A program made the translations under genes and the position numbers. The notes below the pieces were generated by a model. The model did no database searches, was not told where the DNA came from, and worked only from the letters and a program-made list of their open reading frames with translations. A stretch of DNA of 64,000 nucleotides, taken from NCBI GenBank assembly GCA_010909165.1, contig MU008170.1, positions 1,178,001 to 1,242,000 on the forward strand, read 5' to 3'. Shown here piece by piece: positions 10,891-22,903 of this stretch (the stretch's first letter is position 1; every line of letters begins with the position of its first letter). This DNA comes from Anthoceros angustus. Its lineage: Eukaryota > Streptophyta > Anthocerotopsida > Anthocerotales > Anthocerotaceae.

Positions 10891-12047
10891 CCCTCCGCAT
10901 CTCGCCAGGGAATGGTGATTTTGAAAGGTGTGGATTGCAAGCAATCGTCACGTGGGCAGCCTCCTCGCCACACCAAAGAAACAGTGAGGATCGCTCAACC
11001 TCCGGCGACCCACCCCGCAAAGAAAGCCTGCCGCAATGCAAGTCAAGATGCGCTCATGGTCAGATGGAGGATTCCGAGGCTGTCGAGGAGCCCGGAAGGG
11101 TTGGGGATGTGGATGGGTATTACGGAACTCGCGATGCTCGGACGCGGAGCGGCGAGAGGAAGGCGGACACCCTAAGAAGGGGAACGGGGAAAAGAGAAGA
11201 AGAACGGGAGCTCCATAACGTCCGCAAGTGAGGAGGAAGAGGCGCTTCATCAAAGCGGGAAGGAAGAGAAGTCCAACCACAAAAGGCGACGAGGGACTTA
11301 TGGGAATCCGCCGAAAAGAAAAGGGCATGCGAATCCAATGGACGGGAGCAAGGCACGAACGCCACTTAACGCGAATTGCGATTTTGGATGGCATCACGGT
11401 GTAACTCCCTTAGCAGAGACCGCTGGATTCGAGGGTGAAGTGCAAACGAGGACGACGGGACTCGAGTCGACACATGGGGCTAAAAACCCGCAAGAGGAAA
11501 AAAGGATGAGTCGCTTCCGCCGATGTCGGGAAGTTATGATCCGACAAGAATCGAACAGACGGATATGATCCAAGAACCGAACAGACGCCATACCGTCCAT
11601 CACTCCCACCGACCCACCTACCGCCGCCTGTTTCAACGACCGCAACATCTCAAAGCTACCGGTTGTTGAAATGACGGTGGGGCAAGGAGAAACAAAACAC
11701 GTCAGTGTTCCTTTCAATTTGGCGGCTATCATGGACCAAAAGTTCATGATAACATCGACCTTCTCGTGGACAATCCACCGCCAAAGAACGGGGCATTGAA
11801 GGGCACAACCCAAGAAGAGACGGAACCTTTCCACCCCAAGGCCGAAACCCTTGCTGTGAATATGGTGGCCATGATGGACTGTGGTCTCATGAGCTGCTGA
11901 TAGAAATTATGGATGTGTAATCAAGAAGGTGCCGCTAGATTCGGTCGGTCAACATCATGACAGAGGAGACCGCCAAGCTTGGGTTGCGATAGAACATACA
12001 TCAAAGGTGTTGCGGCGACATGTCCAAAATGGCGCCGTAGGGGAGTT

Positions 12048-14112
12048 GACGGAGTCCTAACCCATATTGGTACCATTCCGCACCTCATGGACTACGTGGT
12101 CATTAAACAAAAAGCGCCAGGTATGAGGTTCTCATTGACGAACATGGATGTATGGGGCACGTTGCACCTTCAAATGGGCGAGAAAGGAAGTGGGATTCAA
12201 ACCTCCGATCGGGACCCCAAAATTAAGGAGGAAGGATATGTTTGACTTGGAGCAGAGATACGCAGGGAGACACCCACTCAAACGGAGGGATACACCTCTC
12301 AAGATACCGGGGAGAGGATGAGAAGGAGAAATTCCCATTCGCATATTTCGTGGTCGATGAAGAGGACGACACGGAGAGATATTCCCATTCCATCAACCTA
12401 TTAGGGTGCTATGGAGTCACAATTGACAACCCGGTGGGAGGAGGATCGACCGAGGCGACGGAGGTCGAGGAACAGAAGTAGAGGTGGTCGAGCCGGAGCG
12501 ACGATCCGGACAAACTTCGAGGGTGAAGTGCAACAAGGACAGACGGCAGGGACTCGAGTCGACACATGGGGCGAAAACCCGCAAGAGGAAAAAAGGATGA
12601 GTCGTTCCGCGATGTCGGGAAGTTATGGATATGATCAAGAATCGAAGACCGACATGGCCATCGACCCACCCGACCCACCTACCGGCCTGTTTCAACGACC
12701 GCAACATCTCACCACCGCGGATGAAATGACGTGGGGTTGGCAAGGAGAAAGCAGAAACACAACAGTGTTCCTTTCAATTTGGCACGCTATCATGGACCAA
12801 AAGTTCATGATCGGACAGCCTCGTGACAATCCAGTACCGCCAAAGAACCGGGGCATTACAAACCCAAGAAGAGAACCTTTCCACCCCAAGGCCGAAACCC
12901 CTTGCTGTGAATATGGTGGCCATGATGGACTGTGGTCTGAGCTACAGAGAAATTGCGGGATGTGTAATCAAGAAGGTGCCGCTAGATTCCGGTCGAGTCA
13001 ACATCATGACAGAGGAGACCGCCTAAGCTTGGGTTGCGATAGAACATACATCAAAGGTGTTGCGGACATGTCCAAAATGGCGCCTAGGGGAGTGACGGAG
13101 TCCTAACCCATATTGGTACCATTCCGCACCTCATGGACTACGTGGTCATTAAACAAAAAGCGCCAGGTATGAGGTTCTCATTGACGAACATGGATGTATG
13201 GGGCACGTTGCACCTTCAAATGGGCGAGAAAGGAAGTGGGATTCAAACCTCCGATCGGGACCCCAAAATTAAGGAGGAAGGATATGTTTGACTTGGAGCA
13301 GAGATACGCAGGGAGACACCCACTCAAACGGAGGGATACACCTCTCAAGATACCGGGGAGAGGATGAGAAGGAGAAATTCCCATTCGCATATTTCGTGGT
13401 CGATGAAGAGGACGACACGGAGAGATATTCCCATTCCATCAACCTATTAGGGTGCTATGGAGTCACAATTGACAACCCGGTGGGAGGAGGATCGACCGAG
13501 GCGACGGAGGTCGAGGAACAGAAGTAGAGGTGGTCGAGCCGGAGCGACGATCCGGACAAACTTCGAGGGTGAAGTGCAACAAGGACAGACGGCAGGGACT
13601 CGAGTCGACACATGGGGCGAAAACCCGCAAGAGGAAAAAAGGATGAGTCGTTCCGCGATGTCGGGAAGTTATGGATATGATCAAGAATCGAAGACCGACA
13701 TGGCCATCGACCCACCCGACCCACCTACCGGCCTGTTTCAACGACCGCAACATCTCACCACCGCGGATGAAATGACGTGGGGTTGGCAAGGAGAAAGCAG
13801 AAACACAACAGTGTTCCTTTCAATTTGGCACGCTATCATGGACCAAAAGTTCATGATCGGACAGCCTCGTGACAATCCAGTACCGCCAAAGAACCGGGGC
13901 ATTACAAACCCAAGAAGAGAACCTTTCCACCCCAAGGCCGAAACCCCTTGCTGTGAATATGGTGGCCATGATGGACTGTGGTCTGAGCTACAGAGAAATT
14001 GCGGGATGTGTAATCAAGAAGGTGCCGCTAGATTCCGGTCGAGTCAACATCATGACAGAGGAGACCGCCTAAGCTTGGGTTGCGATAGAACATACATCAA
14101 AGGTGTTGCGGG
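12048..14112 (+). repeat. Perfect 1,046-bp-period tandem duplication inside gypsy pol
   Basis: Positions 12048-13066 and 13094-14112 appear identical over about 1,019 bp; a single extra G at 14113 ends the identity. Flanking sequence at 11.41-12.05 kb and 14.14-14.6 kb is the same unit in diverged form, so part of pol (linker, protease and downstream spacer) is present about three times. Perfect identity next to diverged copies means either a very recent duplication or a false join in assembly. Confidence 0.9.
12964..13040 (+). pseudogene. Retroviral-type aspartic protease core (duplicated at 14010-14086)
   Basis: VPLDSGRVNIMTEETA carries the D-S-G active-site triad of retrotransposon pepsin-like proteases, followed by the usual hydrophobic stretch. 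The normal motif is DSGSSVN; here two residues are missing. The enzyme would cleave the Gag-Pol polyprotein. An identical copy lies 1,046 bp downstream and a diverged one upstream near 11930. Downstream, MDYVVIKQKAPG and LTNMDVWGTLHLQMG match the conserved region between protease and RT in plant gypsy elements. Confidence 0.75.
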
Positions 14113-14949
14113 ACATGTCCAAAATGGCGCCTAGGGGAGTGACGGAGTCCTAACCCATATTGGTACCATTCCGCACCTCATGGACTACGTGGTCATTAAA
14201 CAAAAAGCGCCAGGTATGAGGTTCTCATTGACGAACATGGATGTATGGGGCACGTTGCACCTTCAAATGGGCGAGAAAGGAAGTGGGATTCAAACCTGGA
14301 CTGGGACCCCAAAATTAAGGAGGAAGGATATGTTTGACTTGGAGCAGATACGACAGGGAGACACCCAGAAACGGAGGGATACACCTCTCAAGATACCGGG
14401 GAGGATGAGAAGGAGAAATTCCCATTCGCACATATTTCGTGGTCGATGAAGAGGACGACACGGAGAGATATTCCCATTCCATCAACCTATTAGGGTGCTA
14501 TGGAGTCACAATTGACAACCCGGGGGGAGGAGGAGACCAGTGGACGAGGTCGAGGAACAAGAAGTAGAGGTGGTCGAGCCGGAGCGACGATCCGGACAAA
14601 CTGGAGGGTGCGAGGAGGGTGTCTCACGCTTTACCTCGACGACCTATTCCGGAATGGGGAATGCGAAGGAGAACCAAGACATGGAGGAAGGGTTGGCATC
14701 ACATCCGCTGGGAGAGAGAGTGGCATGGATGAGGTCAAGGACGTGGAAGTGTTGCTCAAGGTCCTTAAGTTTTCGAAGGATGAATGCAGACTTGGAAAGG
14801 GTATGAAACAATTGTTGGAATTTATCCATGTTTTGCTTTTGACGTTAAGGTATATGAAGGGTATACCGAGGGAGTGGGGAGCACAAGATTGATCTCGAGC
14901 CGGGTGCCGTCACCGGACACCGCAATACAAGCTAAATCCAAAGTATTCA

Positions 14950-15640
14950 CAAGGTAAAGGAACAATTGAGCTCTACTTGCAGGGACGTCATATATCCTAT
15001 TGTGACATCGGAGTGGGTAGCCCCAATTGTGGTGGTTCCCAAAAGCGAGGGGAAGATACGGTCCGCAGATTGGAGGAAGTTAAACAAGGTGACCAAAAAG
15101 ACCATTACCCGCTTCCATTCATAGACAACATAATCGGACTTAGTTGCGGAGAATGGTCTACCTGCTCGGATGGGTATTCGGGTATACCACATCTCGTGGA
15201 GAGTGATTGGCCACCATGCCTTCACAGACTGGGAACCTATGCCTACAAACGGAGTGCTCGGATTAACAGGGCACCGTGATCCTTCATGCGACTTGTCAAG
15301 ATTTTCAAGGAATACCTTAGGGACTTCATGGAGGTCTTCCGGATGACTGTGTTTGAGCAAGATCACCTCAACCACCTTCGCAAATGTCTGGAACGGTGTC
15401 AACAGACCCAATTGTGTTTACATCCCGAGAAATGTTATTTCGGCATGCCAGAGGGTATTTTGTTGGGGCACCGCATTTCTGCGCGGGGGATAGAGGTCGA
15501 CCCGGATAAGGTCAAAATCATTACCGCCCTCAAGCCACCGACCACACTGAAGGAGCTTAGGGGATTCCTCGGGATGGTAGGCTATTATCGAAGGTTTGTG
15601 AAGAATTTTTCCAAGGGCAGCCCGCTACGTAATTGCCGGA
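14950..15640 (+). pseudogene. Ty3/gypsy reverse transcriptase
   Basis: RT blocks appear in order across frames: an entry block near 14985-15030, RRLEEVKQGDQKDHYPLPFIDN (the LNKVTKKDHYPLP block) to 15130, the GYSG block at about 15170, a GTYAYK block near 15234, then from 15286 a continuous frame with FKEYLRDFMEVF, LRKCLERCQQTQLCLHPEKC, LGHRISARGIEVDP and LKELRGFLGMVGYYRRFV. The catalytic [FY]xDD motif falls where the DNA reads TTCCGGATGACTGTG; as read it gives FRMTV, because one base appears lost within a CTGG word. RT makes DNA from element RNA. It lies between protease and RNase H as expected for a Ty3/gypsy Pol. Confidence 0.9.
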
Positions 15641-15649
15641 CCGTGGAGT

Positions 15650-16075
15650 GGAATGGACGCAAAAACGAGAGGAGGCCTTCAATGATCTTCGACCACCGAT
15701 CACAAGACCCACGCCGGGGCCGATCGAGCAAGAAATTCCACGTGTTTGTAGACGTTTTCGCCTATGCAATCGGTACCATTCTAAGCCAAAGGGATGACAA
15801 GAAGCACGATTATCCAATCTATTATGCAGGAGGCAGACCACGCAGGAAAGTATACCACCACCGAGAGGAGGCGCTGATGGTGTACTCGGTTCGCAAGTTT
15901 TCGCCACTATTTGCTATCCCACGAGTTCGTCTTCCATGTGGACCACTTCGCCTCAAACACCGTAAACAAACCGACTTGTCCGGACGCATAGCAAGATGGA
16001 TCCTACTCGCAAGAATTCACGCTCACGGTGGAGACCAGAGGAGGGAGTAAACATGTGAATGCAGATTACATTTCG
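15650..16075 (+). pseudogene. Ty3/gypsy RNase H
   Basis: Continues from RT. KKFHVFVDVFAYAIGTILSQ contains the first catalytic aspartate of the RNase H fold. YPIYYAGGRP and HHREEALMVYSVRKF match the usual YYASRxLxxAExNYxxTExExLAxVxxxxKF block with the second acidic residue. The end, LSGRIARWILL, matches the LxGRxARWxLxLQEF segment. The normal histidine-aspartate near VDHxALR is disturbed (VDHFASN-type sequence across frames near 15940). It degrades the RNA strand of the hybrid during replication. Frameshifts are fewer than in Gag. Confidence 0.85.
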
Positions 16076-16384
16076 AGGTGAAAGAGGAGGTTACACAGAC
16101 CAAAACGACGATTTTCCCGATGAAGCTTTGCTCGCGATGAGTTAGAGGGGGGCGGCACCGAACCATAAGGCGAGGGTAAATGGTGGCTCGGCAGAAATGA
16201 GAAGGAGAACGGATACACAAGGCCCACCCACGAGGAGATGATGGAATTCGGAACGGGAAAATACCACCGGATCTTTCAAACCCCAGCAAAGCGCTAGGCA
16301 CTATTCGCCCGCTTGTACGACGCAAAGACAACTGTATAAATCGGGACCGGATGGGCGGACAGTTATGGGTAACAAGGAGCAGTT

Positions 16385-17387
16385 ATCCGAGTGCCGAGGA
16401 GATGCACGAGGGGAAGCGGACATTTTGCCGCACATATCACGTGCAAGAAGGTGCTTGAAACGGGTAATCGGTGGCAAACCATGCATCGTGATGCTAGGAG
16501 TTTGTTAAACGCTATGATGCGCCGAGGGTTGGGAAACCACCGCAACCACTCAATGGCCAATGGTTCCGATATTGGCCCCGCGCCATTCGAGAAATGGGGA
16601 ATAGATTTGTTGGTCCCATACCAAAACGAGGACGCGACAAAACCAATACATCCTCGTACACCGACTATTGCACGCCAGATGGTGGAAGCCCAAGCACTGC
16701 AGTAGACATGTACCATGTAGTGGCTGTTCCTCTATGAACATATTATCACCGATATGGTTGCCCTTGGAGCTTGTCAATGAGAGGGTCACATTTCGTCAAC
16801 GGTTATATCTCATATGACGATCTACTTCAACGTCGCCACAGAAAACGACTTATAATCCCAAGGCAAATGGCTTAACGGAAAAGGCGAATGGGCTCGTGCG
16901 TGATCCTCAACAAGCTAACGGTGGAATATGACGATTGGGATCTTAAGCTTCACTCCGCCCGCATACAGGATCGCAGAGAAAATAACAACGCAACAAACAC
17001 CGACTACCTCACCTACGGCCATTCTCCTAATGCCTATTGAGTTTGAAATTCCCACCGCGATCTGTGAAACTAACCGCATGGCGAGAGGAAAGTCACCGAA
17101 CGGGTCCTTCGCTAAACATACAGAGGATAGGGAACAGCTGAGCTCATGTGATATTCAAAGAAACGGAAAATATGGCATGACAATCGGTTGCGGAAGCAAG
17201 AGTGGGTAGTTCCGTGACTTGGCCTGACGACAATAGGTATATGCACTTTCCGTGGAAGCTCCACCTTCATGGATGGGGCCATACAAAGTTCTCAAGTCTT
17301 CAAGAATGGCTCAAGACAACCGCAAGAGTTAGGACCTCCACTACCACCCGAGTCAATGGGTGGAGGGTCAAGAAGTATTATACATAA
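16385..17387 (+). pseudogene. Ty3/gypsy integrase
   Basis: The N-terminal HHCC finger appears around GHFAAHITCKKVLETGNRW and MHRDARS (16420-16500), with the cysteine pair lost to indels. The core shows PAPFEKWGIDLLVPYQ (first catalytic Asp) near 16585. LVN at about 16774 stands where LVNDRGSHF is expected, the second Asp being missing as read. NPKANGLTEKANG near 16855 holds the third acidic residue. The C-terminal GPYKVL and RVNGWRVKKYYT (ending 17387) is the GPY/F-type end of Tat-lineage integrases; no chromodomain follows. Integrase inserts the cDNA into the genome. This placement after RNase H defines the element as Ty3/gypsy. Confidence 0.85.
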
Positions 17388-17660
17388 GTTGGCGAGGACG
17401 CCAACAAATGAGAAGGGAGTATGTAAACGATCTAGTCTCGAAACCCTCTGTGCCTCAAGTGAATTTTTTTGTTTTTTTTGAGAGTGGTGTGAAAATAAGT
17501 CGATTGATGAGTTGGGGATATTCATAGTAAAAATGTCCTTGGCCTATGGAGTTCTTTTTGTTTTATTGCCTAGGTTAGAAAATAAATGGTCCGGAATTTG
17601 GTGTTCCTTGGCCCATGGACTCGGATATCCACTAAAAGGTCTATATATGTAGGGGTGGTT

Positions 17661-20080
17661 ATTTGGGGTTGGTCTAAGTTGGGGTCGACCAAGGCGAGTC
17701 GAATGAGTGGGGTTGTGGATTGGGGCGGCGGTCGAGAAGACAAGTGAGTAGGGGAACCAAACTTAACCCTAGGAAACCTAGTGACAGCTGCTCAAACGGC
17801 GGAGCGCAACCGGAGCGGCGTGAGGAGTGGAGCGCAACCGGGCCGGAGCGTGAGGTCGAGGAGCCGTGAGGCACCGTGATCGGAGAGCGAGGCGCAACGT
17901 GGAGGGCCGCCCAACCTCACCGGAAGTCGCAACGCAGGAGGAAGGCGGGCGCGGGCGCCTTGGAGGTAGGAACCGAGACCGACCTCCAGAAATTCGCGAG
18001 GTGGCACCTATTTGAGGCGCGAGACCGGGGGACTATGAGAGGATGGCGCCCAAGGTCACCATGAGATTGTGCTTGCCCAATGGCCAAACATGGATCATTG
18101 GAAAGTTCGAGCTGGGGGCCGTGAAGGAGTCAAGCCGGGTTTCATGGAAGAGCGGTGGAATTACATGAACGGACGCAGGAGTGCGCGCCACCTAAAAGAC
18201 AAGCAACCGGCGAGGGATTAGCAAACCGGGATTGGGACCGCATTGGTTAGGGAAGTGTATGGGCGCAAGGAGGAGGCGGTTTGGTGATGGAACCTTCAAA
18301 AGGAGCAGCAAGCAGCACCGCCCGTGAAGGCGGGCGAATCCGGAACCCAATGGTTGGTCGACGAGATTGGCAACAGCAGCTTGATGGGTCCGATGGCTGT
18401 TTCCTACAGACAAGAAGCGGATTATTTGTCCGACCACTTGCCGTTGTTCCTCCATGAAGTTGTCAAGGGGCGAAAATCGATGGGACGAATCTCTTGAGAA
18501 GTTGTGTGAAGAGAGGTTGAACTTGATTTCTCCTACCCCCTCTCTAATCTCACCATTCCTAGTCCATCTTTATGCGCATGCTAATTGCCCGAGAGAGAGA
18601 GTGGCCTCCTTCATATGTGGAAGCCAGTGGGAGGTGCGGAGGAGCCCAAGGAGGAAATTGAGGAGGAATCTGACACCGGGAGTCCATGGCGACAGGCCCG
18701 AGGAAGGAGAAGGAAATTCTACCAAGAAGAAGAGGAAGACCGGGGTGAGTCCCAAAAAAAAGGTGAAGGTGGACGCCACCAGTCAAGGCGTGCGCGCCAA
18801 AAAAGCAAAGAAAATGAAAGCCAAACGCGGTGAGGTGGAGGAAGAGGCGCGATCCGAGGAAGACAATTTTGCGACTGGATGCGATGATGACCCGGAGGGT
18901 TTAGGGTGACCTCGTGAGCGGACCCTCCTCAAAGATGGGAAGAGATTTTCAAGGGGACTCCACCGGCAACAGAGGTGGATGCAAAATTGGTGAGGGTGCG
19001 CACTTTGTTGGGAGGAAAGTGCTCGGCGAGGGATGGCGGTGGGGCCGCAACAAGTGGATTCTGGGAGCCGACGACATCGGCGATCCGGGCCCAAGCGGAT
19101 TTGTTGGATCAAGCGGCTTGGCTCACATGGCTCGGGCAGCAAGGGGCGGAGGAAGTGGTGAAGGCCAGTTTGAAGGAGGCCAAGCAAGCAATCGGAGGAA
19201 GACAAGCGGCCTTAGAGGAGATAAGGGCCAAGATTCAAGAGATTTGTGCAGGCCTGTGGAGAAGTGCAAGCCATGACGAGTCACAGGAAGCGCTCATGGC
19301 TCAAATTAAGGATGCCCACGAGTCAAACCAGAGATGGGGGAGTTGTTGCGAGCCCAGAGCGGAGGCGGCCTCGTGGAGAAGGCCCATAAGCTAGCGAACG
19401 TATAAACGGAGGGATGAGGCAGACAAAGGAGAAGGGAAGCGAGGTGACCACGACCGGTAGTGGAAGGCACACCGAGGAAGGAAGCAGCAGCCAAGGTAGT
19501 CAAACACCTACCACTACCGACCAACGGTCGGGAGACTACCCACCGTGGGTAGCGAAGCCAGGGCGGGCGACAGACGCGGTGCGCCCGAGGACATGGACCA
19601 GCAACTGTGTAGTCTACGGGAGGAGGGGGTAAGCACCTCACCCGCAGGAGGTCCTATTATATTGCGGCACATGGATGAGGAAACTTACGTGGGTCTATAT
19701 GTGAATGGAGAACGCGTGCTTAACTTCACCGCCCATGTGCGTGTGGAAATAGGAGGGATCAGTCCTACCATCGCAAGTGAGGACCCGTGCATACTTCTAC
19801 CATTGCGCCAGAGTGTGGGATTGGCCCCTATTATGCGGAGGCGACTTGGAGGAGTTGAGTGAAGAGGAGGTCCAGCTTGGGTGGATGAGGAACCGTGGTA
19901 ATCCTCAATAGGCGCGCGGAAGAGGCGGAAGTCCAAGGTGGTATGCCTCAATTAGGACGCCCAGCAAGTGAGGTGGAAGTCCTGTGGAAAACCCCGACCG
20001 GCAAGGTGAGGGCTCGTGGCGCGGCGATGGAGGACGGCCAAAGTGACGAGTCGGGAGGGCGCGGATAGCGAGGCAATAGG
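17661..20080 (+). pseudogene. Ty3/gypsy 3' ORF, copy 2
   Basis: Lies between integrase and the LTR of the same element, as in Tat-type gypsy elements with an additional ORF. Landmarks shared with the copies at 5.6 and 36 kb: EPNGWSTR near 18345, MKLSRGE at 18454, a Lys/Glu/Arg-rich stretch near 18.65-18.86 kb (KKAKKMKAKRG), a block around 19.2-19.4 kb with SHDESQEALMAQIKDAHESNQRW, and MDEETYVGLYVNGERVL at 19670. Function is unknown and I recognise no domain. The coiled-coil-like composition (Ala, Glu, Gln, Lys) near 19.2 kb suggests a structural or gag-like role, which is only a guess. The 270 bp before it hold a T-rich tract and nothing else evident. Confidence 0.6.
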
Positions 20081-20711
20081 TGGTAGCATCCTAGGAATGA
20101 AATTTGGGTAGGATGCCCCATCGACCTAAGATCGCTTAGAATTGTGGGTGCGCCCCTTAGCTTTTTTAGGATCTAGAAACTGGGAAACAGACGGCCGATG
20201 TATAAGAGGGGCAACTTTGCCCACCACAACAGATAACTCCCGTTGAGATCCCCACGCCTGTGGATGGTTGGAGACGTCCGATTGACAGAGGTGGTGTGTG
20301 CGAGACGCCCTAGGGGTGGTCGAGAGCTTGTTCGCAACGGGAGGAAGGAGGTGATGGAGCAATTTTGCGACAACGGAGGAGGAAGCCAAGGGATCGGCGG
20401 GCGGTCCGGAGCTTGCTCAACGCCGCCGCGACGCCTGGGGCTTTTTCCTCCTTCACCTTTAAACCGTTGTGTTCAAATCGTGGATTGTGTGAGTGCATGG
20501 TTGGAAGCCTGTGGGCGAATTGAGGGAGAGAGAGAGAAGAGATCGGGTGAAGGAGAGATCAAATGACGCTGGCGAGGTGTGAGATCGTAAGTGGGAAGAG
20601 TAAGGAGCGAATTGAGCGCTAGCAAGGAGAATTGTGTGTGAATTGAGAAACTCAAACCGTGCTTGGAAAGTGCACAAGGAAAACAACGCTCGTAGAAACC
20701 GTGGGGTGGCG

Positions 20712-20747
<36 letters not shown>
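20081..20747 (+). mobile_element. Ty3/gypsy LTR, truncated at TG microsatellite
   Basis: Begins TGGTAGCATCC, contains the GATGTATAAGAGGGG promoter-like word near 20198 and ends after the (TG)n at 20714-20745. The 3' half is missing and replaced by 3' ORF sequence, as expected from the tandem duplication. Confidence 0.75.
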
Positions 20748-20748
<1 letters not shown>

Positions 20749-20750
20749 AG

Positions 20751-21597
20751 AGGATTTGTGCAGGCCTGTGAGAAGCCGCAGCCATGACGAGTCACAGGAA
20801 GCGCCATGGCTCAAATCAAGGATGCCCACGAGTCAAACCAGAGATGCAGGGGAGTTGTTGCGAGCCCAGAGCGGAGGCGGCCTGTGGAGAAGGTCCATGT
20901 CAAGCGGAACGTATAAACGGAAAGGGATGAGGCACGTCGAACCGTAAAAGAGAAGGGAAGCGAGGGTGATCACGACCGGTAGTGGAAGGCACACCGAGGA
21001 AGGACGCAGCCAAGGTAGTCAAACACCTACCACTACCGGACCAACGACGGCCGGAGACTACACCGCGCGGAAGCGAATGGCGACGACGGACGCACCCCGC
21101 GAGGACATGGACCAGCAACTGTGTGTAGTCTACGGAGGAGGGGGTAAGCACCCCGCCAAGCTAGGAGGTCCTATTATGTTGCGCACATGGATGAGGAAAC
21201 TTACGCTCGGGTCTATATGTGAATGGGGAACGCGGCTTAACTTCACCGGCCCATGTGCGTGTGGAAATAGGAGGGATCAGTCCTACCCATCGCAAGTGAG
21301 GACCCGGCGCATACTTCTACCATCGCGCCAGAGTGTGGGATTGGCCCCTATTATGAGGCGACCTTGGAGGAGTTGAGGAAGAGGAGGTCCAGCTTGGGTG
21401 GATGAGGAACCGTGGTAATCCTCAATAGGCGCAAGCGGAAGAGGCGGAAGCTCCAAGGTGGTATGCCTCACCAGGACGTCCAGCGATGGAGGTGGAAGTC
21501 CTGGGAAACCCGCTGACCGGCAAGGGGGAGGGCTCGTGGCGGCGGATGGATAAGGGCCAAAGTGACGAGTCGGGAGGGCGCGGATAGCGAGGCAAGG
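20751..21597 (+). pseudogene. Ty3/gypsy 3' ORF, partial duplicate
   Basis: Repeats the C-terminal third of the 3' ORF, from AGGATTTGTGCAGGCCTG through the segment encoding the ETYxGLYVNGER-type block (near 21195), up to the LTR start at 21598. It has no start of its own and is a by-product of the duplication. Like its parent it is interrupted by small indels, and no function is assigned. Confidence 0.65.
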
Positions 21598-22243
21598 TGG
21601 TAGCATCCTAGGAATGAAATTTGGGTAGGATGCCCCACCGACCTAAGATCGCTTAGAATTGTGGGTGCGCCCCTTAGCTTTTTTAGGATCCGAAACTGGG
21701 AAACAGACGGCCTACTGATGTATAAGAGGGGCAACTTTGCCCACCACAGATAACTCCCGTTGAGATCCCCACGCCTGTGGATGGTTGGAGACGTCGACAG
21801 AGGTGGTGTGCGAGACGCCCTAGGGGTGGTCGAGAGCTTGCTCCGCAACGGGGGGAAAGGAGGTGATGGAGCAATTTTGCTGACAACGGAGGAGGAAGCC
21901 AAGGGATCGGCGCGGGCGTCCGAGCTTGCTCAACGCCCGGCCGCGACGCCTACGTTTCTTCTCGCCTTCACCTTTAAACCTGAAGTTGTGTTCCGAAATC
22001 AGGGATTGTGTGAGTGCATGGTTGGAAGCCTGTGGGCGAATTGAGGGAGGGAGAGAGAGAGAAGAGATCGGGTGAAGGAGAGATCAAATGTTGTACGCTG
22101 GCGAGGTGTGAGATCGTAAGTGGGAAGAGTAAGGAGCGAATTGGAGCAGCAAAGGGAGAATTGTGTGAATTGAGAAACTCAAACCGTGTGCTTGGAAAGT
22201 GCACAAGGAAAACAACGCTCGTAGAAACCGTGGGGGGGTGGCG

Positions 22244-22280
<37 letters not shown>

Positions 22281-22711
22281 AGCGAGCGAGGTATCCTAGG
22301 GACTTTGGCCTCTAGGAATGGTGTGGGGTGTGAGTGTAATAAAGCCGATCCGTGAGCAGCACGCCGTGCGTGGATCCGCGCGCCGCACACCGTAGATGAG
22401 TTACTAGGGTTTGGTGGGACCCACCGGTGGGCAAGCAACTACCCGTAGTGGCTCCTAACGGTCGAGCGAGATTTGCGGCCGAGGAGTCCGTGGTAGTTGG
22501 ATAAGACAATCTAGTAGGTTGAGTAGATAGGTAAGAGGAGTAATAGCAAGACTTAGGCAAAGGTTGATAGCGATAGAAGGTAGCGCTTTTGGCACAAACC
22601 ATTCCTTGGGAGCGAATCCCGTGACTACAACGACATGGAGGGTAAATGTGGACCTCACCGTGTCTACAATGGGGAACCCACGGATGTCTACCGCAGATCC
22701 ACACTCCACCA
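21598..22711 (+). mobile_element. Ty3/gypsy LTR (3' LTR)
   Basis: Full-length LTR of the family: starts TGGTAGCATCC, has GATGTATAAGAGGGG near 21717, a TG tract at 22245-22277, the block CTACAACGACATGGAGGGTAAATGTGG-type near 22624 (interrupted here for brevity), and ends ACACTCCACCA. With the LTR at 8349-9331 it brackets gag, pol and the 3' ORF. No primer site follows it, so it is a 3' LTR. Divergence from the 5' LTR is mainly in small indels. Confidence 0.75.
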
Positions 22712-22903
22712 GAAGAGTCCCTTGACCGCAGAGAGTGAAGTACAACATCATTGGTCAGGAACTGCTTCACTGATCGCACACTCTACATCTGCGACCACCT
22801 TTCCACATCTCTATACATCCTGCCTGTATGCGCGCAGGCTCGAGACGTCAGAGGTGCGCTTAGCACCAAAATGCCCTAAGCCTTCATGCACTGGTGATGA
22901 GTC

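Larger units (their letters stand above)
19236..22260 (+). repeat. ~1.51-kb tandem duplication spanning 3' ORF and LTR
   Basis: The 3' ORF C-terminal part plus the LTR start (19247-20747) is repeated from about 20757 on (19247 corresponds to 20757 and 20081 to 21598). The junction near 20747 joins the LTR just after its TG microsatellite to the 3' ORF at a shared GAGGAG word, so the breakpoint shows microhomology. Copies differ mainly by small indels. Confidence 0.75.

Noticed and set aside
12411-14134. Two identical ~225-codon plus-strand frames inside gypsy pol
   Set aside because: They are out of frame with the protease and pre-RT segments in the same DNA; identity comes from the tandem duplication.
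20459-20829. Minus-strand frames with Thr-His repeats
   Set aside because: They translate the (TG)n microsatellite of the LTR.
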